64,000 nt of DNA from DATJPR01 sp963752915 (lineage in GTDB: Bacteria > Bacteroidota > Ignavibacteria > UBA10030 > UBA6906). The stretch covers positions 124,001 to 188,000 of the forward strand of contig CAVVZZ010000015.1 of the NCBI GenBank assembly GCA_963752915.1, in the 5' to 3' direction. Positions within the stretch are counted from its first letter, which is position 1. Each line of letters starts with the position of its first letter. The notes under the pieces were generated by a model. It saw only the letters and a list, made by a program, of their open reading frames with translations. It had not been told where the DNA came from and made no database searches. Below, one piece after another: positions 51,286 through 60,524 of the stretch. The position numbers and the translations under genes are program-made.

Positions 51286-51742
51286 TTAGTGGTTTCCTGC
51301 TATTGCGTCCTCCAGCCTGAATCGAATCCTCAGCACATCAGACGCGAAATCCGTCGAGACGATCCGGAATGCGCCGATCTGGCCGGTTGCGGACACGTGC
51401 TCTCCCCTGCAAGGACAGGCATCGTAGTCACCGATGTGGATGATCCGGATTGTCTCTCCCGCCGAGTCCGGCAGCCGTTCGAGGTCGAACTGCTTCTGTG
51501 CGACACCGCGCGGGAGGAATTCCGACGCGTACGGGCAAATTGCTCCCGATGACTTCATTCACCCGCCGTTCGAGCTCCAGGACTTCCTCCGGCGCCAGGT
51601 TCCTGTCGAACCGGTAGTCGCACTTGGATTTCTTCTTCTCAATGTGCGCACTGAACGATCTTCCCCGGTTGAACATGCGTACCATAGTCTGATTCAAAAT
51701 GTGTTCAGCGGAATGCATCTTCGGATCATAGTCCTTCGCCAT
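51286..51742 (-). CDS. Alanyl-tRNA editing (AlaX-like) protein, frameshifted
   Basis: A small protein of the threonyl/alanyl-tRNA synthetase second-additional-domain family, which hydrolyses mischarged tRNA-Ala. The N-terminal part has the first zinc half HSAEHILNQTMVRMF, then RAPEEVLELERRVNEV-like helix (read as LAPEEVLELERRVNEVI). The frame breaks near 51522-51523: dropping one C of a CC pair joins NLPVRV to EFLPRGVAQKQFDL. The second part has the other zinc half CPCRGEHVSATGQIG (Cys and His) and a beta-rich end. The joined product is about 151 residues, the size of short AlaX proteins. The start is ATG at 51742, with GGAGA about 8 nt before it. Confidence 0.82.
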
Positions 51743-52036
51743 GCACGGGTCTCCGGTTTCTTTGATAGTGAGAACGGCCGGCGAGAAAGTCAAGAGGAAG
51801 TGTTGTGATTCCCGTTCTCCTTGCGTAAATTGATTGATCATCCTGTCCCACATCTCTCGGGCAACTTCGAACCCATCATCCTTCCGCGCGTCGCACCCGA
51901 AGAACGCCATCCGATTCCATCTCGGGAGCGGAGGTTGAAGAGGGTTCCTGGGAGACGGCCGATGAGCTTGCTCGAATAGTGTTCTGTATCCGTAGCAGTC
52001 AACCGCATCTCCTGCATCCACGGAATCTTCTCGTCA
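51743..52036. other. Gap between the AlaX-like and sensor-kinase genes
   Basis: This 294-nt divergent stretch contains no gene I can support. An open minus-strand frame runs through it in phase with the AlaX-like gene (to 52021) but has no homology appearance or ribosome site. Confidence 0.4.
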
Positions 52037-54502
52037 ATGAAATCCCATCGCGGCCGGGCTGATCGCTACACCAATCGTATTGCCGATACCATTCTTGAGC
52101 ACGTTGCCCTCCGTCGATGGGTATGGCTTCTGATGATCGGGTTCTTGCTTGCCGCCTCAGTTCTTCAATACCTGGTTTTTGCCGTTCCCGCCACGGTTGT
52201 CCTTCTGAGCCTTGCCGTTCTGTTGCTCACGACGCTTCTGATTCCCCTGATTCCAAGGCTGGGGAAACAATCCATTGCCGTTTCCAGCATCGGCGGCATA
52301 TGGATCTTCGGAACGATAGGGATGCTTGCTACCGGGGGTGTCGAAAGCCCGATGGTCTGGACCCTCGGCGTCATGATCGTTTTTGGTGGCCTGATTGCGC
52401 AGTCAACCGGGCTCATCATTTCGTGCGGCCTTTCGCTGGTGACCCTGATCGCAGTCTGGTTTGCTGAGGGCGAGGGGTGGATCGACGTCCACGACCACGT
52501 CAGCGGCACGAACGAGTACTTTCTCGATGTCCTCCTTCAGTTCGTTGTTTTCTCCGTCATCATCTGGCTGTTCGTCCGGTCGCTGGCCCGCTCGTTTCAT
52601 CGGGCGAAGGAAGAGATTGAAGAGCGGAGAGAAGCCGAACTGTCGCTGACACGACGGGAACGGCAGCTCATGCTGTCCCTTCAGGCGGGGAAGATCGGAG
52701 TCTGGGAGTGGGACTTCCGGTCGAATACCATGACGTGGTCCGACAAAGTCGAATCGATCCTGGGGCTAAGTTCCGGCATCCTGGGAAACACGTTCGAGGC
52801 ATTCCTCCACGCCATTGTCGAGGAAGACCGGGCATTTGTTCGAGCGGAATTTCGGCGGGTGCTGAACGGGGACATCGCGGAACTCTTCATTAATCCACGG
52901 ATTTGCCTGGAAGACGGAACGCGAAGATGGCTGGAAGGAAAGGGGAGTCTCATCCGGGATGGTGGGGGAAAAGCAATCGCGATGATGGGGACGGTCATGG
53001 ATATCACCGACCGGGCGAACGCACAGGTTACGCTTCGAAGAAGCGAAATACGGTTTCGGTCCCTGGTCCAACGCTCGAAAGACATCATCCTCGTCTGCGA
53101 CACCCGAGGAAAATGCGCGTTCATCTCTCCTTCCATCCTCTCTGTCATGGGTTATCGCGAAGAGGAATGTGTCGGGCGATCGGTGTTCGAATTCATCCAT
53201 CCCGACGACCTGCAGCGGGCCCGCGCAGTCTTTGCGGACCTGACAGCCCGCCGTGGAGAAGGGGATCCGCATGAGACACGGTTGCGTCATGCCGACAGGT
53301 CGTACAGGACGCTCGAAACGGTCGGGATGAATCTTCTGGACCAACCGGAGATCAATGGTCTCTTAATCACGGCACGTGATGTCACGGAACGCAAGAAAGA
53401 AGAGGCGAGCCTCGAGGCGATCGCTGCCGGGGTTTCTTCGACGACAGGGGAACCGTTCTTTCGCTCGATGGTGGAACACCTGGCCCGCGCCCTTGAAGTC
53501 GACATGGCCCTGATCGGAGGATTTGACGCCGTTGCCGGAACCGTTGTCACGACGGAGGCCGTCTGGAACAGCGGGGCATGGTGTGCAGACTTTGACTACC
53601 TGGTTTCGGGCTCGCCGTTCGAAATCGTCATCGGAAAAGGCGTGCAGGTAGTACCAAGAGAAGTGTGCGATGCGTTTCCGAGCGATCGCTTCCTCTCGGA
53701 CCGTCGCTTTGAAAGCTTTGCAGGGATCCCATTGGGGACTCCCGATGGGTCCACTCGCGGCGTCCTCGCGGTCTTTTCCCGGCGGCCGATGCAGAACGTC
53801 GAGCGCGTCCGGTCGTTTCTGCAGATCCTCGCAGCGCGTGCCGCAGCCGAGTTGGAACGGACGCGATCGGAGGAACGCCTGATGGGCTCACTCCGGGAGA
53901 AGGAAGTGCTTCTTAAAGAGATCCATCACCGTGTGAAAAACAACCTTCAGGTCGTCTCGAGCCTGCTCAATCTCCAGTCGGAATTTGTCGAAGACAAGGC
54001 AATGAAATTGTTGATCAGAGAGAGCCAGAGCCGGATACGGTCGATGGGGTTGATCCACGAGAACCTCTACATGACGGGAGACCTCGCAAAGATCGGAGCC
54101 CATGACTATCTGCGGAGCGTGGTGATCAACATCCAGAGAACCTACAACGTTCCGAACGTCCGCGTTTCGATTGAAGCCGATGCCCTGTATCTCGGAATGG
54201 ACGAGGCAATTCCGATCGGACTTATCGTGAACGAGCTGGTATCGAACGCCCTGAAGCATGCCTTCCCGGCCGAGCGGGGGGGCAGAGTCGAGGTCGGCCT
54301 TCGGGGGGGCGAGAATGGCGTGTGGCGGCTGACGGTGGCTGACGACGGAATAGGACTACCGGATGATGTCGCCTCCGGATCCCATGGATCGCTCGGGCTC
54401 CAGCTTGTGAACACGCTCGTGCATCAGCTTGCCGGCGTGCTCGATATTGTGAGGCGGGAAGGAACGCACTTTGTGATCACCTTTCGACCCGGCGAACGGT
54501 AG
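52037..54502 (+). CDS. Membrane sensor histidine kinase with PAS, PAS, GAF and HisKA_2 domains
   Basis: An 821-residue hybrid of sensory modules ending in a kinase. Residues about 28-188 form six membrane helices. Two PAS domains follow (about 200-325, LQAGKIGVWEWDFRSNTM; about 335-455, FRSLVQRSKDIILVCDTRG), then a GAF domain (about 460-610). The transmitter is of the HisKA_2 type, with the phospho-accepting His in EIHHRVKNNLQVVSSLLNLQ (about residue 630). The ATPase domain shows NELVSNALKHAFP (N box), VADDGIGLPDD (G1) and GSLGLQLVNTLV (G2). No receiver is fused or adjacent. Its stop is two nt from the convergent TPR gene. The signal sensed is unknown. Confidence 0.92.
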   Translation: MKSHRGRADRYTNRIADTILEHVALRRWVWLLMIGFLLAASVLQYLVFAVPATVVLLSLAVLLLTTLLIPLIPRLGKQSIAVSSIGGIWIFGTIGMLATGGVESPMVWTLGVMIVFGGLIAQSTGLIISCGLSLVTLIAVWFAEGEGWIDVHDHVSGTNEYFLDVLLQFVVFSVIIWLFVRSLARSFHRAKEEIEERREAELSLTRRERQLMLSLQAGKIGVWEWDFRSNTMTWSDKVESILGLSSGILGNTFEAFLHAIVEEDRAFVRAEFRRVLNGDIAELFINPRICLEDGTRRWLEGKGSLIRDGGGKAIAMMGTVMDITDRANAQVTLRRSEIRFRSLVQRSKDIILVCDTRGKCAFISPSILSVMGYREEECVGRSVFEFIHPDDLQRARAVFADLTARRGEGDPHETRLRHADRSYRTLETVGMNLLDQPEINGLLITARDVTERKKEEASLEAIAAGVSSTTGEPFFRSMVEHLARALEVDMALIGGFDAVAGTVVTTEAVWNSGAWCADFDYLVSGSPFEIVIGKGVQVVPREVCDAFPSDRFLSDRRFESFAGIPLGTPDGSTRGVLAVFSRRPMQNVERVRSFLQILAARAAAELERTRSEERLMGSLREKEVLLKEIHHRVKNNLQVVSSLLNLQSEFVEDKAMKLLIRESQSRIRSMGLIHENLYMTGDLAKIGAHDYLRSVVINIQRTYNVPNVRVSIEADALYLGMDEAIPIGLIVNELVSNALKHAFPAERGGRVEVGLRGGENGVWRLTVADDGIGLPDDVASGSHGSLGLQLVNTLVHQLAGVLDIVRREGTHFVITFRPGER

Positions 54503-54504
54503 GA

Positions 54505-56076
54505 TTACGGGAGTTCGAGCTTCTTGAGTTCCTCATCGACCCGGTGCTCCAGGGACGACTGGTTTTCGTAGTCGTCGAACGTCTTCACCTTCCGGAGCGC
54601 ATCCATGGCCTCCGCTTTCCTTCCCATTTTCGCATACGCCAATCCTGCCAGAAACCATGATTGAGGTGGAATCCAGGTCTCATGCTTGATGTCGAGCTTC
54701 ATGACGGAGGAGCACGTTGCAACCACTGCGGAATTGTCGCCCTTCGCGAATTGAAATTCAGCACGTTCATAGCAGGCTTCTGCCATCGTGTCGTCATCGT
54801 TGTCCGTACGTTGTAGCGCCAGATCCAACAATGAATCCGCCTGGTCATAGAGCTTCCGGTCGATCAGGTTCCCCGCCATCAGAACGTCGATGTCTCCTTT
54901 GCTAAGGGGGATCTCCGCTCTGAGCTTGCACAACCGCGAGCTTCTCACTTCCCACGAGGGTTCGTCCTGGACCTCACGAGCCATGCGATACGTCTTGACC
55001 GCCCCCGCCCGATCCCCCATGATTTCCTGACACACTCCGTAACGGTAGAGTATCCAATTCGTTATCAACGACTTGTTGGAGATCTTCTCCATATAGAGCG
55101 CATAGTTCTGCCGGGCGTTTGCGAAGTCATTGAGTGCAAACTGAACAGAGGCGAGGGTACTGTAGCCGAATTCTTCACCATAATGAACACTCCGTGTGGC
55201 ATTGATCGCCATCGCCCGGTTCGACAAAGCAAGTGCGCTGTCGAGGTTTCCCCTCCGCCGATACATTGTCGCTTCGTTTAACACAAAGAGGATGTTCTCG
55301 GGGTACTCTGTCGTCAAGTCGTTCATATACTTGAAGGCATCGGCCTCGCGGTGCTCATTGAACAGAAAGAGTCCAAGGAAGAACTTTGCCTCGGTTGCTG
55401 CATAGGTCCCCCTTTCTGCCGCAAGCTGGAGCGCTGCCAATCCTTCGTCGATATTACCGGGGAATCCGATCGTGGTGAGCAGCCATGCAAGAGAATGGGG
55501 GGCTTTGGCGATCAGGTATTCGAATATTCCCAATCCCATCTGCGCGTCATATAACGTCGGATTGATCCGCACAGCGTCCTGCAGATGGCTGTAGCCCTTT
55601 CTGCCGTCGAGCACCGCGCGCACCATCGAGCCCTGCGAGCGGCTTGCCATGCCCCGGTATCCGTAGATCCCTCCGAGAAAGAAATGCGCCAGGGCGTTGT
55701 TGTCGTCCCGATCCAATACGGCGTCGCACACATCGATCACCGTGTCCGACAGAGCGAGGAAATGATCGTATTCGTCTTGCTTGCCCAGCAGGCTGAATTT
55801 CCAGAAGGCGACCATTGCTTCGAAGAAGTGCCCCCGTGGATCCGCCGGCGCCATCAAAGAGACCTGTCTGAAGGTTTCGAGCGATTTGTCCAAATCCATG
55901 TTGTACAACTGATGGATGCCTTTGAGGGTAAGCGTATGAACGCGGGCCCAGTCGATAGTCTGGGCAGGAAGGTCATGACGCCCGACGACCAGGAGTATGG
56001 TGGAGAGGAGAAGAGCGATCCGGAAGAATTTCCAGGAGGAGATGACCCTTCGAGTTGTGGCGAAAGAACGAGGCAA
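54505..56076 (-). CDS. Exported TPR-rich protein next to porD
   Basis: A 523-residue protein with an N-terminal signal or anchor (FFRIALLLSTILLVVG then QTIDW) and a solenoid of tetratricopeptide-like repeats across residues about 50-500 (for example YSTLASVQFALNDFANARQN, WILYRYGVCQEIMGDRAGAV, WFLAGLAYAKMGRKAEAMDA). Such proteins scaffold complexes in the periplasm. It begins 10 nt after the porD stop, so both are co-transcribed, and a role in the type IX secretion or envelope assembly is a reasonable guess but not shown. I recognise no named family. Confidence 0.8.
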   Translation of the reverse strand: MPRSFATTRRVISSWKFFRIALLLSTILLVVGRHDLPAQTIDWARVHTLTLKGIHQLYNMDLDKSLETFRQVSLMAPADPRGHFFEAMVAFWKFSLLGKQDEYDHFLALSDTVIDVCDAVLDRDDNNALAHFFLGGIYGYRGMASRSQGSMVRAVLDGRKGYSHLQDAVRINPTLYDAQMGLGIFEYLIAKAPHSLAWLLTTIGFPGNIDEGLAALQLAAERGTYAATEAKFFLGLFLFNEHREADAFKYMNDLTTEYPENILFVLNEATMYRRRGNLDSALALSNRAMAINATRSVHYGEEFGYSTLASVQFALNDFANARQNYALYMEKISNKSLITNWILYRYGVCQEIMGDRAGAVKTYRMAREVQDEPSWEVRSSRLCKLRAEIPLSKGDIDVLMAGNLIDRKLYDQADSLLDLALQRTDNDDDTMAEACYERAEFQFAKGDNSAVVATCSSVMKLDIKHETWIPPQSWFLAGLAYAKMGRKAEAMDALRKVKTFDDYENQSSLEHRVDEELKKLELP

Positions 56077-56086
56077 GGGTGAAGCT

Positions 56087-56992
56087 CTATTTGCGATTCA
56101 AGTAATCGTCATACGTCTTCTGATGATTGGGGTCAATAATAGAGAGTTTGCGGAAGATCGTCCGATCAGGATAGTCGGCAAAAATATCGGAGACCTCCTG
56201 ATACTTTGCGTCAAAGAACGCCCGGATGGCGAGATTCCGCGGTTCAACGTTATTGCGGACTCTGGCGATGATATCGATCGCCCTTACGACGTTCTCCTGC
56301 GCCCGGGCCGGGTTGATTGCGAGAGAATCAAGACCGGTGAAATAGTACAGATACGACGCCTGTCGAAGGGGCTGACACGTCGGGAGCAAAAGGTCATCGA
56401 TGAACTGCGATCGGTTGTACCCCGTGGTCGATGGCTGCCACCCTTTCTGACCGCTTGTCCGGCCGATCCGCGAGATATCGGACGCGCGCTGAAAGTACGG
56501 CGTTCCGCCCAGCATGTCGTATGTGTCAGCATCAAAAGCGACGACAAGGTACATGTAGAAATCGATGAAACTGGTCAAATCGTTGAACGTCATCGGATTA
56601 TGGTTGAGCGGTCGTTCTTTAATATAGGTGAACTCCCAACTGTCATCCTTCAGTCGCATTACCGCTGAACCCTTATTAGACTTGTAGATCGGCCTCTGGC
56701 TTCCGATGAAGACCTGCGCAAGATAGGAGTTATCACCCGTCGCCCCCTGAACGAAGATGTCGATGCTGCAAGGAATTTTGTCCGGCACATTATCCGCCCC
56801 CCACTGAAAATTGTTGATGTAGTCCTTGATGTCGTTCCCGAGATTGTTCAACAGATCCTTGTTCGTGCTGTTTACGGACTGGGTGTTGACGTTGACCGTG
56901 CAATTGATTCCCTGCGCATGAAGAGCGTGCAGGGACGCAAGGAGGAGGACGGCCAGAGCCACTTTCGAACAGCGAGCGGGAATTGCTGTCAT
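56087..56992 (-). CDS. PorD-like (DUF4835) T9SS-associated protein
   Basis: A 301-residue exported protein (signal KVALAVLLLASLHALHAQ) with the DUF4835/PorD pattern: GINCTVNVNTQSVNSTNKD at the mature N-terminus, NDIKDYINNFQWGADNV, PCSIDIFVQ, FTYIKERPLNHNPM, LTSFIDFYMYLVVAFDAD and the C-terminal DPNHQKTYDDYL. PorD is one of the genes required for T9SS function in Porphyromonas. Two T9SS cargo proteins are encoded in this window (14812 and 39597). A TTGAAT-N17-TATATT promoter lies 40 nt upstream. The TPR gene follows in the same unit. Confidence 0.9.
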   Translation of the reverse strand: MTAIPARCSKVALAVLLLASLHALHAQGINCTVNVNTQSVNSTNKDLLNNLGNDIKDYINNFQWGADNVPDKIPCSIDIFVQGATGDNSYLAQVFIGSQRPIYKSNKGSAVMRLKDDSWEFTYIKERPLNHNPMTFNDLTSFIDFYMYLVVAFDADTYDMLGGTPYFQRASDISRIGRTSGQKGWQPSTTGYNRSQFIDDLLLPTCQPLRQASYLYYFTGLDSLAINPARAQENVVRAIDIIARVRNNVEPRNLAIRAFFDAKYQEVSDIFADYPDRTIFRKLSIIDPNHQKTYDDYLNRK

Positions 56993-57031
56993 GATTGATC
57001 TCAGGTTAGACGTGAAATAACGGGGTAACGC

Positions 57032-57060
57032 AATATAGAAGAATAGTATTTGTCATTCAA
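57032..57060 (-). promoter_or_regulatory. Promoter for porD-TPR
   Basis: On the minus strand TTGAAT (57055-57060), 17 nt, TATATT (57032-57037). Start near 57025, giving a leader of about 33 nt. Confidence 0.65.
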
Positions 57061-57105
57061 ATCGGAAAAATGCAGTCCCGGGAGTATTCCTATAGGAGGG
57101 ATTGC

Positions 57106-57930
57106 ATGACCAAAACAAGAGCTGTAAGTATCGCCTGCCTGGCGGTCTTTTGCCATGCTGGTATCTTCGCTGCCTTTGAACGATTACCGGCGGGAGCGCG
57201 GGCGCATGCGCTGTGCGGGGCGTCCCAGATCTCTCGGCGCGACCCGTTTTGTCTGGAGTCCAACCCGGCATCGATTGCCGCGGAAGGGGACACGCGGATC
57301 GGAATTTCGGCGACCCCCGGACTCTTCGGATTAGCGGAGCTGCAACGGACGGAGTCCGCTCTCTCGTTCGGCTGCTTCGGCGGATCAATCGGTCTGCTCG
57401 GGAGATCGTTCGGCTTTGAGCTTTACCGGGAGATTACGATGGTTGCGGGCATTGCCGCCTGCGTTACCCCTGATATTTCGGTCGGCGCAAGCCTTGCGTG
57501 GTATTCTATGAGGATCTCCGGCTATGGTCATGCCAGTGCTCTGGGCGTTAACCTCGGGGCTACGATTCGTCTTGCAGACCAGATCCAGTATGGTCTGTCG
57601 ATCCGGAATGTCAACCGTCCGCAGCTGGGACGGTCCCGTGAACTTGTTCCGAGCGAGGTGCTCACATGCATTGAATTCCGGCCGCTCCCATCCTTCCTCA
57701 TTGCCGCGAGCCTCTCGAAAGATCCCGATACTCCGCTCAATGGAGCGTTCGGGGTCGAATGGGTCGTCGAGAACCATGTGGTGCTAAGAGCGGGAGCTCA
57801 GGAAGAGCTGCAGCAATTCGGCGCCGGCATTGGAGTCATGTGGGGAGTTGTGAGCATCGATTACGGTCTCACGATCCACCCTGATCTCGGTCTTACGCAT
57901 TATTTCTCTGTGCTGCTTGATATTCCATGA
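57106..57930 (+). CDS. PorV/PorQ-like outer-membrane beta-barrel protein
   Basis: A 274-residue exported protein. The start at 57106 follows AGGAGG (57094-57099) by 6 nt and gives a signal peptide (AVSIACLAVFCHAGIFA). The mature start FERLPAGARAHALCGASQISRRDPFCLESNPASIA matches, split here in parts, the PorV/PorQ pattern (GARA-x2-LGGA ... NPA). The rest alternates glycine-rich beta strands (ALGVNLGATIRL, QIQYGLSIRNVNRPQ) and ends in an aromatic-like final strand (HYFSVLLDIP). PorV helps T9SS cargo reach the surface. The similarity is moderate. Its stop overlaps the next gene's start (ATGA). Confidence 0.7.
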   Translation: MTKTRAVSIACLAVFCHAGIFAAFERLPAGARAHALCGASQISRRDPFCLESNPASIAAEGDTRIGISATPGLFGLAELQRTESALSFGCFGGSIGLLGRSFGFELYREITMVAGIAACVTPDISVGASLAWYSMRISGYGHASALGVNLGATIRLADQIQYGLSIRNVNRPQLGRSRELVPSEVLTCIEFRPLPSFLIAASLSKDPDTPLNGAFGVEWVVENHVVLRAGAQEELQQFGAGIGVMWGVVSIDYGLTIHPDLGLTHYFSVLLDIP

Positions 57931-59816
57931 AACACACTCTGTTCCTCCATGTGGCAACTCTGGCGTCGGCGGCGTTGATCGCGGTCGGATCGTCGGTGGG
58001 GTATTCTCAGGAGATGGAGCGGTCCCGAGGTGATTCGGCTGCACGAGAGGTGCGACTCCGCAATGACGACGAGCAGATCCTTCTCGGGGAGGATCCCGTG
58101 GCCATTGAGGCGGAATCCTGGGAGCGCCAGTCGATCCCCGTGTCTCTCGCTGAGATGGAGAATCGTGGGATCCCTGCTTCGCCGGACCAGGTGACGGGAA
58201 ATCCGCGAGCCCGGACGTCGGCCCGGGTGTTATATTTCGAATCAAGCGTTTCGAGGACGAATGGTCTGATGACGATGCCTGCAGACACGCTCTTGCTGGG
58301 AACTCCTTTTTCCTCACTCTTCCGCCTGCGGATTCATCCGGCGCGATGCTGGGACGCGCACTTTGTTCTGGCCAAGCAAGCAGGAGAACAATTCGCCGAC
58401 GCTGCAATGCGGGGTTCCATCTGTTATTCCGCTGAAGAAGGAGTCCGGGTAATCCTGGGAGACTATGTTGTCAACGTATCGCACGGTTTGGCGCTTTCCG
58501 GCAACCGTGCATCAATCGGCGAGGGAGTGACCAGGTCTTCGAGTTCGAGAGAACAGCTCTCACCGTATTTCGGAGCTGGGACAATGGGGTTCTTGCGCGG
58601 CGCGGCCATCCGACTGATGAAAAGAATGGAGGGCGGAACAGGGAACATCGTCATTTTCGCTTCACGCCGCGCCCTTGCTGCGACGACACGCGAGGACGGA
58701 ACTGTCCGTTCCATCGATTGGACAGGGTACGAGCGAACGGAAAAGGAATCGCAAAAGCAGTCCCGGCTCCATGAAACGTTCTTCGGCGCCCGATGCTCGT
58801 TCGGAAGCACGAGCGGCATGTCGGCTGGTGTCACCTGGTCGAGAACATTGTATGACAGGATGATCGTGCCGGAGAGCGGAATTGGATTTACCGGCGATCG
58901 AAGCGAGGTGGCAGGAATGGACCTGGGGATGAACATGCGACACGCCAGACTGTCGGCGGAGCTCGCCCGGCTCCCGGATGGATCACTCTCCTTTGTTTCA
59001 AGGGCGGAAGTCCGGCCTGCTGTGGGCACGACCGTCGTTGTTGCTGCACGATCGTACGGGGTTGGATTCTCGAATCCTCACGCCTCGGCTTTTGGTCATC
59101 ACAGGGACGGTGGAAACGAACAGGGTATCTTTCTCGCATTCTCCACGCGACCGGTCCCGGATCTAGAGGTGGATGGGAGCGTTGACGCATTTCGGTATCC
59201 CGGGCGTTCGTCGTCGACCATGTTTCCGGCTTCCGGTACGGAGGCAGGACTGCAGACCGTTGTCGGAAGAAGCACCGCGACGACGGTGACGGTTCGATTG
59301 CGCCTCAGACACTCCATCGAGGAACGCATTGTGACTGCAGCCCCTTCCGGAGAATTCCGTCGTGATGTCATGGTGGAATTGCTGTCGGTCGGAGGCTTGG
59401 TCCGGATTCCCCTCGGTCCCGATTTCCAGTTGAAGTGCAGGTTCTCGACCGTTTCGCACAGACCGGATTGCGGACTTCGATCCTCGCGGGGATCGCTGCT
59501 CGGAGCCGGTGCATCCTGGCGACTGCGTGAAGCAGAAATCGAAGGTGCGATGAGTCTCTTCACCACCGAGAGCTACGACGCCGCAGTGAGCGTCATCGAG
59601 CCAGGCGCCGCTCGCACGATCAGCGCAATGACGTGCTACGGGAGTGGAGCGCGGGTCTCCGTTTCCGCCTCCTGGCGCCCATGGGACATGCTCCTGATCT
59701 CGTTGAAGGTCGGATCGACGATGTCCGGCTGGAAGCCCTCCAGCGAGTCCGGAATACCCGATATGCACCCACCATCGTTGACAACGTTCACGATGGAACT
59801 GTCGTCGTTGTTCTGA
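57927..59816 (+). CDS. Large outer-membrane barrel protein of unknown function
   Basis: A 629-residue exported protein with a signal peptide (LFLHVATLASAALIAVGSSV). An N-terminal polar region of about 100 residues precedes many short amphipathic beta strands, and the chain ends in Phe (MELSSLF), a usual barrel end. It resembles the barrel part of helix-hairpin-helix outer-membrane proteins of the same phylum, but I see no HhH motif. Translational coupling to the PorV-like gene (4-nt overlap) suggests they act in one complex. Function is unknown. Confidence 0.75.
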   Translation: MKHTLFLHVATLASAALIAVGSSVGYSQEMERSRGDSAAREVRLRNDDEQILLGEDPVAIEAESWERQSIPVSLAEMENRGIPASPDQVTGNPRARTSARVLYFESSVSRTNGLMTMPADTLLLGTPFSSLFRLRIHPARCWDAHFVLAKQAGEQFADAAMRGSICYSAEEGVRVILGDYVVNVSHGLALSGNRASIGEGVTRSSSSREQLSPYFGAGTMGFLRGAAIRLMKRMEGGTGNIVIFASRRALAATTREDGTVRSIDWTGYERTEKESQKQSRLHETFFGARCSFGSTSGMSAGVTWSRTLYDRMIVPESGIGFTGDRSEVAGMDLGMNMRHARLSAELARLPDGSLSFVSRAEVRPAVGTTVVVAARSYGVGFSNPHASAFGHHRDGGNEQGIFLAFSTRPVPDLEVDGSVDAFRYPGRSSSTMFPASGTEAGLQTVVGRSTATTVTVRLRLRHSIEERIVTAAPSGEFRRDVMVELLSVGGLVRIPLGPDFQLKCRFSTVSHRPDCGLRSSRGSLLGAGASWRLREAEIEGAMSLFTTESYDAAVSVIEPGAARTISAMTCYGSGARVSVSASWRPWDMLLISLKVGSTMSGWKPSSESGIPDMHPPSLTTFTMELSSLF

Positions 59817-59949
59817 GGGCAGGCTTTCTCCCGGATCGGAGCAATATGGATGTTCATTTTGGATCTTTGTATCTTTGAACGAAGGTTGTGTTCGGCCGAA
59901 CGTCCGGTTTCGGCGTGGGAATTTTCCACCATTGCACCCGGGAGCGCCA

Positions 59950-60495
59950 ATGCAAATTGATGCCGGTGCGTGTCGGATCCGCTCCTTTCGGCGAGGCGAT
60001 GTTGCATCGCTCACAAAACACGCCAACAATCCTGTTGTGTCACGGAATCTTCGCGACATGTTCCCCTCTCCGTATACGGAGGAAGACGCGGAGCACTGGT
60101 TGGCCGTTGTGTCCTGTATGCAACCAGAAACGCAGTTTGCCCTCGATGTCGATGGTGCGGCTGTTGGGGGCATCGGGATATCGCCCGGATTGGATGTCCA
60201 TCGGATCGATGGGGAACTCGGGTATTGGCTGGGAGAGGCGTATTGGGGACAGGGGATCATGACCGCTGCCATCAAAGCGTTCGTTCCCCACTGTTTTGCC
60301 GCGTATCGCCTTGAACGAATCCATGCCCACGTGTTCGAATGGAATGTCGCGTCGGGCCGGGTTCTCGAAAAAGCGGGTTTCGATCTTGAAGGACGGCTCC
60401 GGAAGGCTGCCGTGAAAGATGGAGTGGTGATTGATATTCTTCTTTATGCAAGGACACGATCGGACCAAGAGATCGGCGGCATGGTCCGCGAGTGA
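59950..60495 (+). CDS. GNAT N-acetyltransferase of the RimJ/RimL type
   Basis: A 181-residue acetyltransferase. It has the RimJ/RimL layout: CRIRSFRRGDVASLTKHANNP at the N-terminus, GELGYWLGEAYWGQGIM (acetyl-CoA binding motif A), RIHAHVFEWNVASGRVLEKAGF (motif B) and the C-terminal KDGVVIDILLYAR. The start at 59950 is preceded by GGGAG. These enzymes acetylate ribosomal proteins, other N-termini, or small amines; the substrate cannot be told. It lies before mnmA on the same strand with a 29-nt gap. Confidence 0.88.
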   Translation: MQIDAGACRIRSFRRGDVASLTKHANNPVVSRNLRDMFPSPYTEEDAEHWLAVVSCMQPETQFALDVDGAAVGGIGISPGLDVHRIDGELGYWLGEAYWGQGIMTAAIKAFVPHCFAAYRLERIHAHVFEWNVASGRVLEKAGFDLEGRLRKAAVKDGVVIDILLYARTRSDQEIGGMVRE

Positions 60496-60524
60496 TAAAC
60501 TGGGAGTGCCGGAAGGACGATAGA

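Noticed and set aside
59163..60275. Minus-strand open frame (370 codons) across the barrel and GNAT genes
   Set aside because: Crosses two supported genes on the other strand and has low-complexity composition.
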